Assembly: GCA_019118565.1 (NCBI GenBank)
Contig: DWYR01000005.1
Location: 37,957 to 101,956 of the forward strand
Source: Candidatus Alistipes avicola
GTDB taxonomy: Bacteria; Bacteroidota; Bacteroidia; Bacteroidales; Rikenellaceae
Length of the DNA: 64,000 bases
Direction: 5' to 3'
Below the pieces are notes generated by a model. That model ran no database searches, was not told where the DNA came from, and was given only the letters and a program-made list of their open reading frames with translations. Made by a program: the position numbers and the translations under genes. Positions 38,357 through 46,907 of this stretch are shown here, in pieces (the first letter of the stretch is position 1; the number at the start of each line of letters is the position of its first letter).

Positions 38357-40453
38357 ATGAAAGTCTTTAATCGTATCGTGCTGCTGGCCGCCTTTTTGAT
38401 GGCTTTGGTTTCGGCGCACGCACAAGCTCCGATCCAAACTATTTCGTGGACAAGCTCCGTCAAGGATCTGGGTAACTCCACTTTTGAGATCCAGTTCAAA
38501 GGCAAGATCCTGCCCGGATGGCACACCTACGACCTCCATTCCGACGTTTCGTCCACACTGGTGGAGATCGAATCCCATGAAGGGCTTACGCTCAACGGCC
38601 CCGCGTACGAGGTGAATGCCTCGAAACGCGAATACGACGATATTTTCGAGGTAGAGATCGGGACCTATTTCAATGAGATCATTCTTGGTCAAAAGGTTAC
38701 CCTTACGGGTGATTCGGGCCGTCTGGTCGGTGATATCAACTGGCGGGCCTGCGAGGAGGACAATTGCAACTCTCCCGAATATTGGTATTTCGACATAGAG
38801 ATCAAAGGATCCCCGAAAGCAGCTCCGGTAACTGCACCTGCGGCCGAGGAGCCGAAAGTGGAGGAGCCCGTAGCTGATACGCAGACCGAGGCTGCCGTAT
38901 CGGAGCCTGTTACTTCGACCGAGGCATCGGACGTTGCACCGGCAACCGATGAGCAGACCGTCGCTCCTGCCGCAGAGAGCAGCAGCTCCAACGGCTCGCT
39001 GTGGGGCTTGATCATCGAGGCGATCCTCTGGGGTTTTGCCGCACTGGTAACCCCTTGCGTATTCCCGATGGTGCCGATGACCGTTTCGTTCTTCATGAAG
39101 GGTAGCGGATCGCCTGCAGCCGGCCGCTTCAAGGCGGGTATGTACGGTTTCTTCATCGTAGCCCTCTATACGCTCCCGATTGCAGCCATTATCCTGATTA
39201 CCCGTATCGTGGGTGGTGATGCCGTAACGGCCGACATCTTCAACTGGCTCGCAACGCACTGGCTGCCGAACATGATCTTCTTCCTGGTATTCATGATCTT
39301 CGCCGCTTCGTTCTTCGGTGCCTTCGAAATCACGCTCCCCAGCTGGATGGTCAACAAGAGCGATAAGAATGCAGACAAGGGCGGTTTGATGGGTATCTTC
39401 TTCATGGCCCTCACGCTGGTACTCGTTTCTTTCTCCTGCACCGGCCCGATCGTGGGTAATGTGTTGATCCGTTCGACTTCGGGTGAGTTCTGGACTCCGA
39501 TCGTAACGATGCTTGCCTTCTCGTGCGCCTTCGCACTTCCGTTCACCATCTTCGCCTTCTTCCCCTCCATGTTGAAGAACCTGCCGAAGAGCGGCGGATG
39601 GCTTGGTTCGGTAAAAGTGGTGCTCGGTTTCATTGAGGTCGCCCTCGGTTTCAAATTCCTCAGCATGGCCGATCAGACCTACCACTGGGGACTGCTCGAC
39701 CGCGAGGTCTATCTGGCTATCTGGATCACGACCTTCTCGTTGCTGGGTGTCTACCTGCTCGGAAAGTTGCGTTTTGCCCACGATGACGAAGTAAAACACG
39801 TAACGGTAACCCGTCTGGCTTTGGCTATCGTGACCTTCTCGTTCGTAGTCTATATGATCCCCGGTATGTTCGGAGCTCCCTTGAAGGCTCTTTCGGGCTA
39901 CCTGCCTCCGATGCATACGCAGGATTTCGTAATCAATACGTCGGGGACGGTAGCAGTTGCTCCTGCAACGAACCAGCCGACCGAGCAGATCAAGTATGCC
40001 GACATTCTGCACTGGCCCTATGAGCTTAACGGCTATTTCGACATGGCACAGGCCGAGGAGGCCGCTCGCAAGGCGGGCAAGCCCCTCTTTGTCGATATTA
40101 CGGGCATCGCGTGCGTGAACTGCCGCGAGATGGAGCAGCGCGTTTGGAGCGATCCGCGCGTGCAGCAGATCCTGCGTGAGGATTACGTGCTGGTTGCTCT
40201 CTATACGGACGACAAGACCGAGGTGCCCGAGAGCGACTGGGTAACCCTGGAGAACGGCCGTGTGCTGAAGGATATCGGCCGCATCAACTCCTACATTGCC
40301 CAGACGCGCTTCGGAGTGAACGGTCAGCCCAACTACCTGATCCTCGACAACGACGGTACGGAGTTGGTTCCGCGTCGTGCCTACGACCTGGATGTGGAGG
40401 CCTACATCGACTTCCTCCAGAAGGGTGTCGAGGCCTATAAGCAGAAACACTAA
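38357..40453 (+). CDS. DsbD-like thiol:disulfide interchange protein
   Basis: A 698-residue protein that should pass electrons from cytoplasmic thioredoxin to periplasmic thiols. A signal peptide (cut after AHAQ, residue 23) is followed by a DsbD-alpha-like domain (about 25-155), a Pro/Ala/Glu-rich linker (about 155-210), an eight-helix membrane domain with the redox Cys in LVTPCVFPMVP and SFSCTGPIVGN, and a C-terminal thioredoxin-like domain with CVNC (Cys586, Cys589). This is the Bacteroidetes arrangement. It is followed 24 bp later by a glycosyltransferase gene, which is probably only co-transcribed. Confidence 0.93.
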   Translation: MKVFNRIVLLAAFLMALVSAHAQAPIQTISWTSSVKDLGNSTFEIQFKGKILPGWHTYDLHSDVSSTLVEIESHEGLTLNGPAYEVNASKREYDDIFEVEIGTYFNEIILGQKVTLTGDSGRLVGDINWRACEEDNCNSPEYWYFDIEIKGSPKAAPVTAPAAEEPKVEEPVADTQTEAAVSEPVTSTEASDVAPATDEQTVAPAAESSSSNGSLWGLIIEAILWGFAALVTPCVFPMVPMTVSFFMKGSGSPAAGRFKAGMYGFFIVALYTLPIAAIILITRIVGGDAVTADIFNWLATHWLPNMIFFLVFMIFAASFFGAFEITLPSWMVNKSDKNADKGGLMGIFFMALTLVLVSFSCTGPIVGNVLIRSTSGEFWTPIVTMLAFSCAFALPFTIFAFFPSMLKNLPKSGGWLGSVKVVLGFIEVALGFKFLSMADQTYHWGLLDREVYLAIWITTFSLLGVYLLGKLRFAHDDEVKHVTVTRLALAIVTFSFVVYMIPGMFGAPLKALSGYLPPMHTQDFVINTSGTVAVAPATNQPTEQIKYADILHWPYELNGYFDMAQAEEAARKAGKPLFVDITGIACVNCREMEQRVWSDPRVQQILREDYVLVALYTDDKTEVPESDWVTLENGRVLKDIGRINSYIAQTRFGVNGQPNYLILDNDGTELVPRRAYDLDVEAYIDFLQKGVEAYKQKH

Positions 40454-40477
40454 TCGAAGGCGGAAGCCGGCGCGGGT

Positions 40478-41617
40478 ATGAAGATCTGCATTCTGGGACC
40501 AGCCCATCCTTATCGTGGCGGTTTGGCCGCGATCATGCAGACTATGGCCCGGATCTTCCAGCGCCGGGGCTACGAGGTGACCGTGAGAACGTTCACGGTA
40601 CAGTATCCTCGAATTCTCTTCCCGGGAAAGAGCCAGACGGTTCCGACACCGGCTCCGGATGATCTGAAGATCATTCGTTGTGTCAATACGGTCAATCCGC
40701 TGAACTGGATCACGGTCGGACGACGGATCCGTCGGGAAGGGCCCGACTTCGTGTTGTTGAAATACTGGACGCCTTTCATGGCTCCCTGTTTCGGAACGAT
40801 CGCACGTTGTGTCCGCGGCAACCGGAAAACCCGGATCATTTGCCAGATCGACAACGTCGAACCGCACGAACACCATTTGATTGATAAGCCGTTCAACCGC
40901 TATTTCCTGAAAGCGGTGGACGGCTTTATCTATATGTCCGAGCAGGTACACCGTGAGTTGCAGTGTTATACTTCGGCTCCGGCCCTTTTCTCGCCACATC
41001 CGATCTTCGAGAATTTCGGTTCGGCTGTTGATCGCACGGAGGCGTGCAAGCGATTGAACCTCGATCCGAAGATGCGTTATGCACTCTTCTTTGGGTTGAT
41101 CCGGGATTATAAGGGGCTCGATCTGCTGTTGGATGCCTGGAAGATCTACCGACAGGAAAACGGCGCTGTGGATCGGCGATTGATCGTAGCGGGAGAGTTC
41201 TATGCCTCGAAGGAGAAATACCTGCAGCAGATCGAACGAAACGGTTTGCAGGAGGAGGTGATCCTGCATGACTATTTTATTCCCGACGACCAGGTCCACA
41301 ATTACTTTTCGGCCGCCGATTTTCTCGTTCAGCCCTATCGTACGGCTACACAGAGCGGCGTGACACAGATCGCCTATAATTTCGAGTTGCCGATGGTTGT
41401 AACCGATGTCGGAGGTCTGCCGGAGATTGTTCCGGACGGAAGAGTGGGGATCGTTTGCCGACCCGAGGCTGAAGAGGTGGCAAGAGCCATTGCGGAGATA
41501 TGGAACGGAGATATGCTTTCGCTGTTCCGTACGAATATGAAAGAGGAGAAAAAACGTTTCTCGTGGGAGGAGATGTGTGATCGTATAACCGAACTCTATA
41601 ATCTGTTGAAGCGATAA
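40478..41617 (+). CDS. Family 4 glycosyltransferase
   Basis: A 379-residue GT-B enzyme. The donor-side N-terminus GPAHPYRGGLAAIMQTMA and the C-terminal nucleotide-sugar motif region (QPYRTATQSGVTQIAYNF, then VTDVGGLPEIV) are typical of GT4. It is cytoplasmic, probably acting on lipid- or polysaccharide-linked sugars; donor and acceptor are unknown. No other glycan genes are next to it. Confidence 0.87.
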   Translation: MKICILGPAHPYRGGLAAIMQTMARIFQRRGYEVTVRTFTVQYPRILFPGKSQTVPTPAPDDLKIIRCVNTVNPLNWITVGRRIRREGPDFVLLKYWTPFMAPCFGTIARCVRGNRKTRIICQIDNVEPHEHHLIDKPFNRYFLKAVDGFIYMSEQVHRELQCYTSAPALFSPHPIFENFGSAVDRTEACKRLNLDPKMRYALFFGLIRDYKGLDLLLDAWKIYRQENGAVDRRLIVAGEFYASKEKYLQQIERNGLQEEVILHDYFIPDDQVHNYFSAADFLVQPYRTATQSGVTQIAYNFELPMVVTDVGGLPEIVPDGRVGIVCRPEAEEVARAIAEIWNGDMLSLFRTNMKEEKKRFSWEEMCDRITELYNLLKR

Positions 41618-41636
41618 ATTTTCCTTTTGCCGGATG

Positions 41637-41680
41637 AAAAAGAGAGTCCCGGGTCTTTCGACCCGGGACTCTTCTTTTTT
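41637..41680. terminator. Bidirectional terminator
   Basis: GAGTCCCGGGTC (41644-41655) pairs with GACCCGGGACTC (41660-41671) around TTTC, flanked by A-rich and T6 runs, between two convergent genes. Confidence 0.92.
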
Positions 41681-41695
41681 AGGATTTGTCTATAC

Positions 41696-43123
41696 CTATT
41701 TCTTGATGTTCGGCAACTCCAGACCATAACCCTTAACTTTATCCTCATGTTTCAGCCAGAGACCGAGGATAAAGGCTACAACGCCGAACGATGCGAAGAT
41801 CATCATCGGAACGGTGTAGTCGTATGCCGGCAGCTGGGCTCCGGTGAGGCCTTCGGCCATCGCAGCAGAACGTGCTTCTGCGACACCCGGGTTGGTGGCG
41901 TTGAGTACGTTACCGATGATTTTCGGAACGAAGCAGAGTCCGACGTTCTGTACCCAGAAGATCAGCGAGTAGGCACTTCCCAGGATCTTGCCGTCGATTA
42001 CCTTCGGAACGCTGGGCCACAGGGCGGCCGGAACCAGCGAGAACGAAACACCCAGAATAACCGTAATTAAGAGGGCGAAGATCTTGGTGGGGTAGAGCGG
42101 CAACAGGAATGCGTAGGAGAGGTGGCAGATGATCATGATCAATGCGCCGTAGAGCAACATCGAAGCACCTTTACCTTTGTAGTCGATGAACGAACCCAGC
42201 AGCGGGGTCAGGATCATGGCCAGGATCGGGAACCAGCGGAAGATGTTGGCAGCCTCGGCAGTCGGGATCTCCAGCGTAGATTCGAGGAAGTTGGTTGCAT
42301 AGCGCTGGAAGGGGAAGATTGCCGAGTAGTAGAGTACACAGAGCAGGGCGATGAGCCAGAACATCTTGCTCTGGAAGATGTATTTGATATCGCTGGGTTT
42401 GAACTTCTCGTCGTCCGAGGATTGGGCGGCAGAAGCTCCGATCTGCTTGTCGAGTCGGCTGTCCATCACGGAGAAGACGATGAAGTTTATAAGGCCGATC
42501 AGCAGCAGTACGGTGCAGAAGGCTACCGGAGCTACGACCGAACCGTCGAACTTCGTAGCCAGCCACGGCGAGAGCGACAGAACGGCAAAGACACCCAGAC
42601 GTGCGATTGCCATCTCGAGCCCCATGGCCAATGCCATCTCCTTGCCGTCGAACCATTTGGCGATGGCGCGCGATACGGTGATACCGGCCATCTCGCAACC
42701 GCAGCCGAAGATCATGAAACCGAGGCAGGCCAGCTTTGCACTACCTGGCATCGAAACCCACCACGAGCTGAGCCACTCGTTCATGGCCGAGGCCTGGAAC
42801 CAGTCGCTGATGGCGACATATTTGATGGCGGCACCGATCACCATGAGCGATGCGGAGAGGGTACCGGTAAAACGGATGCCCATCTTGTCGAGGATGATAC
42901 CGGCAACGATCAGGAAGCCGCAGACGTTCAGAATGTACTCCGAAGCGGCATAGGTGCCGAATACGTCCGGTGTCCAGCTGCGCTGGGACTCTATGAGCGT
43001 TTGCAGGGGGGACATGACGTCCACGAACATGTAAGCGAAGAACATCATCAGGGCGATGAGGATCAACGCTATCCACCGCGCAATGGCAGAGTCGTTCAAT
43101 CTTTTTTGGATAGCTTGTGTCAT
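41696..43123 (-). CDS. Major facilitator superfamily transporter
   Basis: A 475-residue inner-membrane protein with about 12 transmembrane helices; the first is ARWIALILIALMMFFAYMF. The half-way loop (about 225-245, charged) separates two six-helix halves. MFS-type motifs are weak and the substrate cannot be told. It follows the TPR gene by 33 bp on the minus strand and may share the era transcript. Confidence 0.85.
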   Translation of the reverse strand: MTQAIQKRLNDSAIARWIALILIALMMFFAYMFVDVMSPLQTLIESQRSWTPDVFGTYAASEYILNVCGFLIVAGIILDKMGIRFTGTLSASLMVIGAAIKYVAISDWFQASAMNEWLSSWWVSMPGSAKLACLGFMIFGCGCEMAGITVSRAIAKWFDGKEMALAMGLEMAIARLGVFAVLSLSPWLATKFDGSVVAPVAFCTVLLLIGLINFIVFSVMDSRLDKQIGASAAQSSDDEKFKPSDIKYIFQSKMFWLIALLCVLYYSAIFPFQRYATNFLESTLEIPTAEAANIFRWFPILAMILTPLLGSFIDYKGKGASMLLYGALIMIICHLSYAFLLPLYPTKIFALLITVILGVSFSLVPAALWPSVPKVIDGKILGSAYSLIFWVQNVGLCFVPKIIGNVLNATNPGVAEARSAAMAEGLTGAQLPAYDYTVPMMIFASFGVVAFILGLWLKHEDKVKGYGLELPNIKK

Positions 43124-43156
43124 AATGTGTGGTTTTGGTTATTGTATTGTTGTGTC

Positions 43157-45157
43157 TTAATTGTCTCCCGTGTAACGTTTGAGAATCTCGTAAGCCGAAG
43201 TGATGCCCAATTCGCCCGCCTTCGACAAGTCGAGACACCCTTTGCGCGTGTCTTTCATGTAGATCTGTACCATTCCCCGGTTGAAGTAGGCCTCCGCAAA
43301 CTGGGGATTCAGCTCGATTGCCTTTGTAAAGTCATCGAACGCCTCGGGCAGTTTTCCTGACAGTGCCAGCAGAGTTCCTCGGTTGTAGTAGGCCTCTGCA
43401 AAATCGGGGAAGTAGCGGATCGTCTGGTTGAGATCCTCGATCGACTCATCGTAGGTGTAGTTCCGAGCAGCATTGATGTTCAGTTTGTTGGCTGGATCCG
43501 AATCGACCGAGATGCGTTGATAGGGGTTGTCCAGACTGGAGATGAAATCGACCATTTCGGCGCGTGTGACAGCTCTGTTGAAATAGAGGAACGGATTGGT
43601 TGGATTTTTTGAGATGGCCGACGAGTAGTCGCTGACCGAATTGGTGAATTGTCGGATCAGCGATTGGGTGATTCCGTGTTGAACCTCCAGTTGCCAATTA
43701 CCGGGATTTAGACGCAGAGCTTCGGCATACTGTCGGTCGAGCATCCCCAGAGAGTCTGCACTCAGGTTGGTCGGAAGATTGGTCAGCACCAGATACGGGT
43801 TGTCTATTCTCTTTTTGAAATCCTCCACACGTTGTTTTGTATAGTGGTTGACAGCGACGAGCCTGTTGCTGTCGGGCTGCATCAGCGAGAAACGGAACAG
43901 AGACAACAATCGTTCACGAACTTGTCCTACGTTCGATTGCTCGGAGACGTGGTCAAAGAAGTTGTTGGTGAACTGGTTGTCGAAGGAGAGCAGTTTGCTC
44001 ATCCGCAGGGAGTCCGCATAGATCGAATAGGTGCTGTCCTGTAGGTGTGCCTTGTATTCGGCGATCTTTTTTTGGCCGATCTCTTCGTCCCGTCTGGCTT
44101 CTTTCGGATTACGCAGGGCATAGCGCAGGGCGCTTCGGTTCAGATAGGCATTCGCAAAATCGGGGTAAAGTTCGATTGCCCGCGTATAGTCCTGTTCTGC
44201 GCCCTCCAAATCTCCGAGCTGGGTCTTGAGCAGCGCTCGAAGGTAGTAGACCTGAACATTGCCTGGAGAATAGAAGACTACGTGATCGAAATCCTCCAAG
44301 GCCCGGTTGTAGTCGCCGATTTGGCTGCGGAGAATGGCCCGGTTGAAATAGGTGAACGAATTGGTCGAGTCGAGTTCCAAGATCCGATCGAAATCGGCCA
44401 GTGCGAGCATCGGTCGGTTCGTATAGGAGTAGACGACCGCCCGGTTGAAGTAGGGGGGAATGAAAGTCGAGTCGCATCGGATCGACATGTCGAAATCCGC
44501 TTCGGCCTGGGCGTATTCGTCCTGTTGCAGGTAGAGCGTTCCCCGTTGATAGTATCCGTTCGGATTCTCCCGGTTGGTGCGAATGGCCTGGTTGAAGTTC
44601 TCCATAGCCTTTACCGTGTCCTGCAGGTTGAGATAAGCCGCCCCGCGTCCGATGTAGGCATCGGCCACCTTGTTGTTTTGGAAGATGAATCGGTTGAAAT
44701 CCTCGATTGCCTCTTTATACTGTTTGTTTTGAAGTCGGGTGTACCCCCGGCTGTAATAGGCATCGGGCAGGTCGGGGCGCAGGTCGATCGCCTCCTTGAA
44801 ATCCTGTAGCGCATCGTCGTAGTTGCCCATGCGTGTACGGGTCAGCGCCCGGTAGATGTAAGCGGTTGTGTAGACGGGATTTTCCCGGATAGCAAGTGAA
44901 AAATCGGCATCGGCCCCGAGCAGGTCATCCAAGTTGAATTTGGCTACTCCGCGCAGGAAGTAACCTTCTGCGGCTTCCGTGTCGGCCCGCAGGAGCGTGT
45001 TCAGGATCCGGATGGCCTCCAGGTATTGTTTGTCCATCAGACAGCGCCGCCCTGCCCAGTAGAAGTAATCCTTGTTGTACTGGGCATTGGCCGGCTCGAT
45101 TGTCCCCCATAGAGCCAGTGTCAGGACAACTCCCCATATGAATTTGCGCAGTGCCAT
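43157..45157 (-). CDS. Secreted TPR-repeat protein
   Basis: A 666-residue exported protein (signal cut after ANAQ, residue 26). At least a dozen tetratricopeptide repeats follow, with highly regular helices such as NYDDALQDFKEAIDLRPDLP, EYAQAEADFDMSIRCDS and KLPEAFDDFTKAIELNPQFA. A middle section (about 350-450) is less regular. Probably a periplasmic scaffold; no function is known to me. Gap to era 24 bp. Confidence 0.85.
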   Translation of the reverse strand: MALRKFIWGVVLTLALWGTIEPANAQYNKDYFYWAGRRCLMDKQYLEAIRILNTLLRADTEAAEGYFLRGVAKFNLDDLLGADADFSLAIRENPVYTTAYIYRALTRTRMGNYDDALQDFKEAIDLRPDLPDAYYSRGYTRLQNKQYKEAIEDFNRFIFQNNKVADAYIGRGAAYLNLQDTVKAMENFNQAIRTNRENPNGYYQRGTLYLQQDEYAQAEADFDMSIRCDSTFIPPYFNRAVVYSYTNRPMLALADFDRILELDSTNSFTYFNRAILRSQIGDYNRALEDFDHVVFYSPGNVQVYYLRALLKTQLGDLEGAEQDYTRAIELYPDFANAYLNRSALRYALRNPKEARRDEEIGQKKIAEYKAHLQDSTYSIYADSLRMSKLLSFDNQFTNNFFDHVSEQSNVGQVRERLLSLFRFSLMQPDSNRLVAVNHYTKQRVEDFKKRIDNPYLVLTNLPTNLSADSLGMLDRQYAEALRLNPGNWQLEVQHGITQSLIRQFTNSVSDYSSAISKNPTNPFLYFNRAVTRAEMVDFISSLDNPYQRISVDSDPANKLNINAARNYTYDESIEDLNQTIRYFPDFAEAYYNRGTLLALSGKLPEAFDDFTKAIELNPQFAEAYFNRGMVQIYMKDTRKGCLDLSKAGELGITSAYEILKRYTGDN

Positions 45158-45181
45158 CCGATGGTCCCGGTATTGAGTCCG

Positions 45182-46063
45182 TTATTCGAGTTCGTAGCCG
45201 AAACGTTTGAGTTGCCGTTCGTTGTCCCGCCAGTTTTCGTTGACTTTGACGAAGAGTTCGAGGTAGACCTTTTTGCCGAGGAACTCCTCCATGTCTTCGC
45301 GGGCCAGACACCCGATCTTTTTGAGGCGTTCGCCCTTGTGCCCGATCAGGATTCCCTTTTGCGAATCCCGAAGCACGTAGATCGTTGCGGCTATGCGGTC
45401 GATCGTCGGTTCCTCCTTGTAGGAGTCGATGGCGATCTCACAACTGTATGGAATCTCCTTGTCGTAGTTGCGCAGGATCTTTTCGCGGATGATCTCCGAG
45501 GCGAAGAATCGCAGGTTCTTGTCCGTCAGGGTATCCTTGTCATAGAAAGGTTCTCCTTCGGGGAGACGTTCCAGGATCAGGTTGAATAGCCCCTCGAGGT
45601 TGAAACGTTCGCGTGCCGAGACCGGAACGATCGTGGCATCGGGCAGTATCTCGTGCCATTTGTCTACCAGTGCGTCGAGCTTTTCGGGGGTTGTCAGGTC
45701 GATCTTGTTGATGACGAGCAGGGTAGGGAGCCCGCTTCGGCGGATCTTTTCGAGGGTGTCGTTGGCACGGTCGCTCTGTTCGACCGTGTCGGTGACATAG
45801 AGCACGACATCGGCATCACTCACGGCCCCCTCGACGAACTTCATCATCGATTCCTGAAGTTTGTAGCTGGGCTTGAGAATACCCGGCGTATCGGAGAAGA
45901 CGATCTGGAAGTCGTCTCCGTTCACGATGCCCAGAATACGGTGCCGTGTGGTTTGAGCCTTGGAGGTGATGATCGACAGACGCTCACCGACGAGCGCATT
46001 CATTAACGTCGATTTGCCGACGTTGGGGTTTCCGATGATATTGACAAAGCCCGATTTGTGCAT
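45182..46063 (-). CDS. era: Era GTPase
   Basis: A 293-residue GTPase that binds 16S rRNA and helps 30S subunit maturation. G1 is GNPNVGKST (residues 11-19), G3 is DTPG, G4 is NKID, and the C-terminal KH domain contains the GxxG-type loop near ILIGHKGERLKKIG. The start at 46063 (MHKSGFVNI) is the family start; the longer frame would begin inside the promoter box. First gene of a minus-strand group with the TPR and MFS genes. Confidence 0.96.
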   Translation of the reverse strand: MHKSGFVNIIGNPNVGKSTLMNALVGERLSIITSKAQTTRHRILGIVNGDDFQIVFSDTPGILKPSYKLQESMMKFVEGAVSDADVVLYVTDTVEQSDRANDTLEKIRRSGLPTLLVINKIDLTTPEKLDALVDKWHEILPDATIVPVSARERFNLEGLFNLILERLPEGEPFYDKDTLTDKNLRFFASEIIREKILRNYDKEIPYSCEIAIDSYKEEPTIDRIAATIYVLRDSQKGILIGHKGERLKKIGCLAREDMEEFLGKKVYLELFVKVNENWRDNERQLKRFGYELE

Positions 46064-46084
46064 CGATGTGTTTATTTTGATTCC

Positions 46085-46092
46085 CAAAGGTA
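46085..46092 (-). promoter_or_regulatory. era -7 box
   Basis: TACCTTTG on the minus strand, 21 bp before the era start. No clear -33 element. Confidence 0.6.
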
Positions 46093-46113
46093 TAAATTAA
46101 TTCGATTTTTTCC

Positions 46114-46121
46114 TATTTTTG
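46114..46121 (+). promoter_or_regulatory. -7 box reading into the structured element
   Basis: TATTTTTG on the plus strand, divergent from the era box 21 bp away. It points to the non-coding element at 46183-46396 and then the small secreted protein gene. Confidence 0.45.
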
Positions 46122-46182
46122 TCTTGAACTAACATTAAAACGGATTGCCTATGGCGTAACAAAAGATTGAATCACATTTTCA

Positions 46183-46396
46183 AAAGAACTGTTCTGTGCC
46201 GTCTCCGCACTAAAAGCGCCGGCACATACATATAAAAAGCGTTAGCTTTACACTTGCCTTTCGAAATCTGGAAAATTTCAAGCACAGCAAGAGTAAGGTG
46301 TAAACGCTCACGTTCCACGTGGGCTTTACTCTGTTTGTTGTGCACGGTTGTTCCAGAACCTCGAAAGGCAAACAAAAGTTCTGTCCCACGTTTTTT
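46183..46396. repeat. Structured non-coding element, probably an interspersed Bacteroidales repeat
   Basis: No convincing gene, but many pairing segments: TGTGCCG (46195-46201) with CGGCACA (46220-46226); AGCGTT (46238-46243) with AACGCT (46303-46308); and an 11-bp perfect inverted repeat TTGCCTTTCGA (46254-46264) with TCGAAAGGCAA (46361-46371). GTTCTGT occurs near both ends (46191 and 46378). A minus-strand open frame of 67 codons (46172-46375) is one I recall seeing as a spurious hypothetical protein in many Bacteroidales genomes, which would fit a multi-copy element. I cannot verify copy number here, and the borders are estimates. Confidence 0.5.
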
Positions 46397-46455
46397 ATAT
46401 GCATTGCTGAACCTTAGATTAATGCCGAGGGGGCAGGTAACGTAGATTATATATT

Positions 46456-46821
46456 ATGAAAAAGATCTTATTGTTCCTGATTGTTTTTGCAGGCACGACT
46501 GTGATGGCCAATACGCCGGCACCTGAATACAATGACGTTAACAATTCATGCCGTGAACGCGGTGTCACCGTAAGTGCCACCTCTTCGTCTGTTAATGTGG
46601 ATGTTCCCAAACAACTGAGTAGTGGTTTGGCGGCAACGGATGAATATAATGTAAATGTACGGGTTACGACGAATGAGGGCTCTTATAATTACGATTCGAG
46701 AACGACTGGCTTAGGTTCGAAAGACAGTTCCACTTCGACCAACCATTATGAGACGTATCAGTCTTCCCGCTCGAATAATGAAGAGGTGAAAAAGGTCGAT
46801 GTAATGTGCTATGACCGATAG
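46456..46821 (+). CDS. Small secreted protein, function unknown
   Basis: A 121-residue protein with a signal peptide (MKKILLFLIVFAGTTVMA, cut before NTPAPE). The mature 103 residues are polar, rich in Ser, Thr, Asn and Tyr, with two Cys (in NNSCRERG and at VMCYDR near the C-terminus) that could form a disulfide. No family recognised. The DNA is more AT-rich than the neighbours. It lies directly after the structured element and has its own terminator. Confidence 0.6.
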   Translation: MKKILLFLIVFAGTTVMANTPAPEYNDVNNSCRERGVTVSATSSSVNVDVPKQLSSGLAATDEYNVNVRVTTNEGSYNYDSRTTGLGSKDSSTSTNHYETYQSSRSNNEEVKKVDVMCYDR

Positions 46822-46835
46822 ACATGAGATCTGTA

Positions 46836-46876
46836 TAAGACAAATGGCCACCGCTAAGTGGTGACCATTTGTCTTA
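46836..46876. terminator. Hairpin terminator
   Basis: AAGACAAATGG (46837-46847) pairs with CCATTTGTCTT near 46865-46875, with an inner CCAC/GTGG; it lies between the convergent small-protein and ffh genes. Confidence 0.75.
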
Positions 46877-46907
46877 ATATTCTGTCCGGACAGGAACGAG
46901 TGTGATG

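Noticed and set aside
38252..41299. 1015-codon open frame on the minus strand
   Set aside because: Opposite the DsbD-like and GT4 genes; the product has no domain pattern and runs across two unrelated genes.
46172..46375. 67-codon minus-strand frame in the structured element
   Set aside because: Probably not a protein: two other frames of similar length are open in the same place and the DNA is dominated by inverted repeats.
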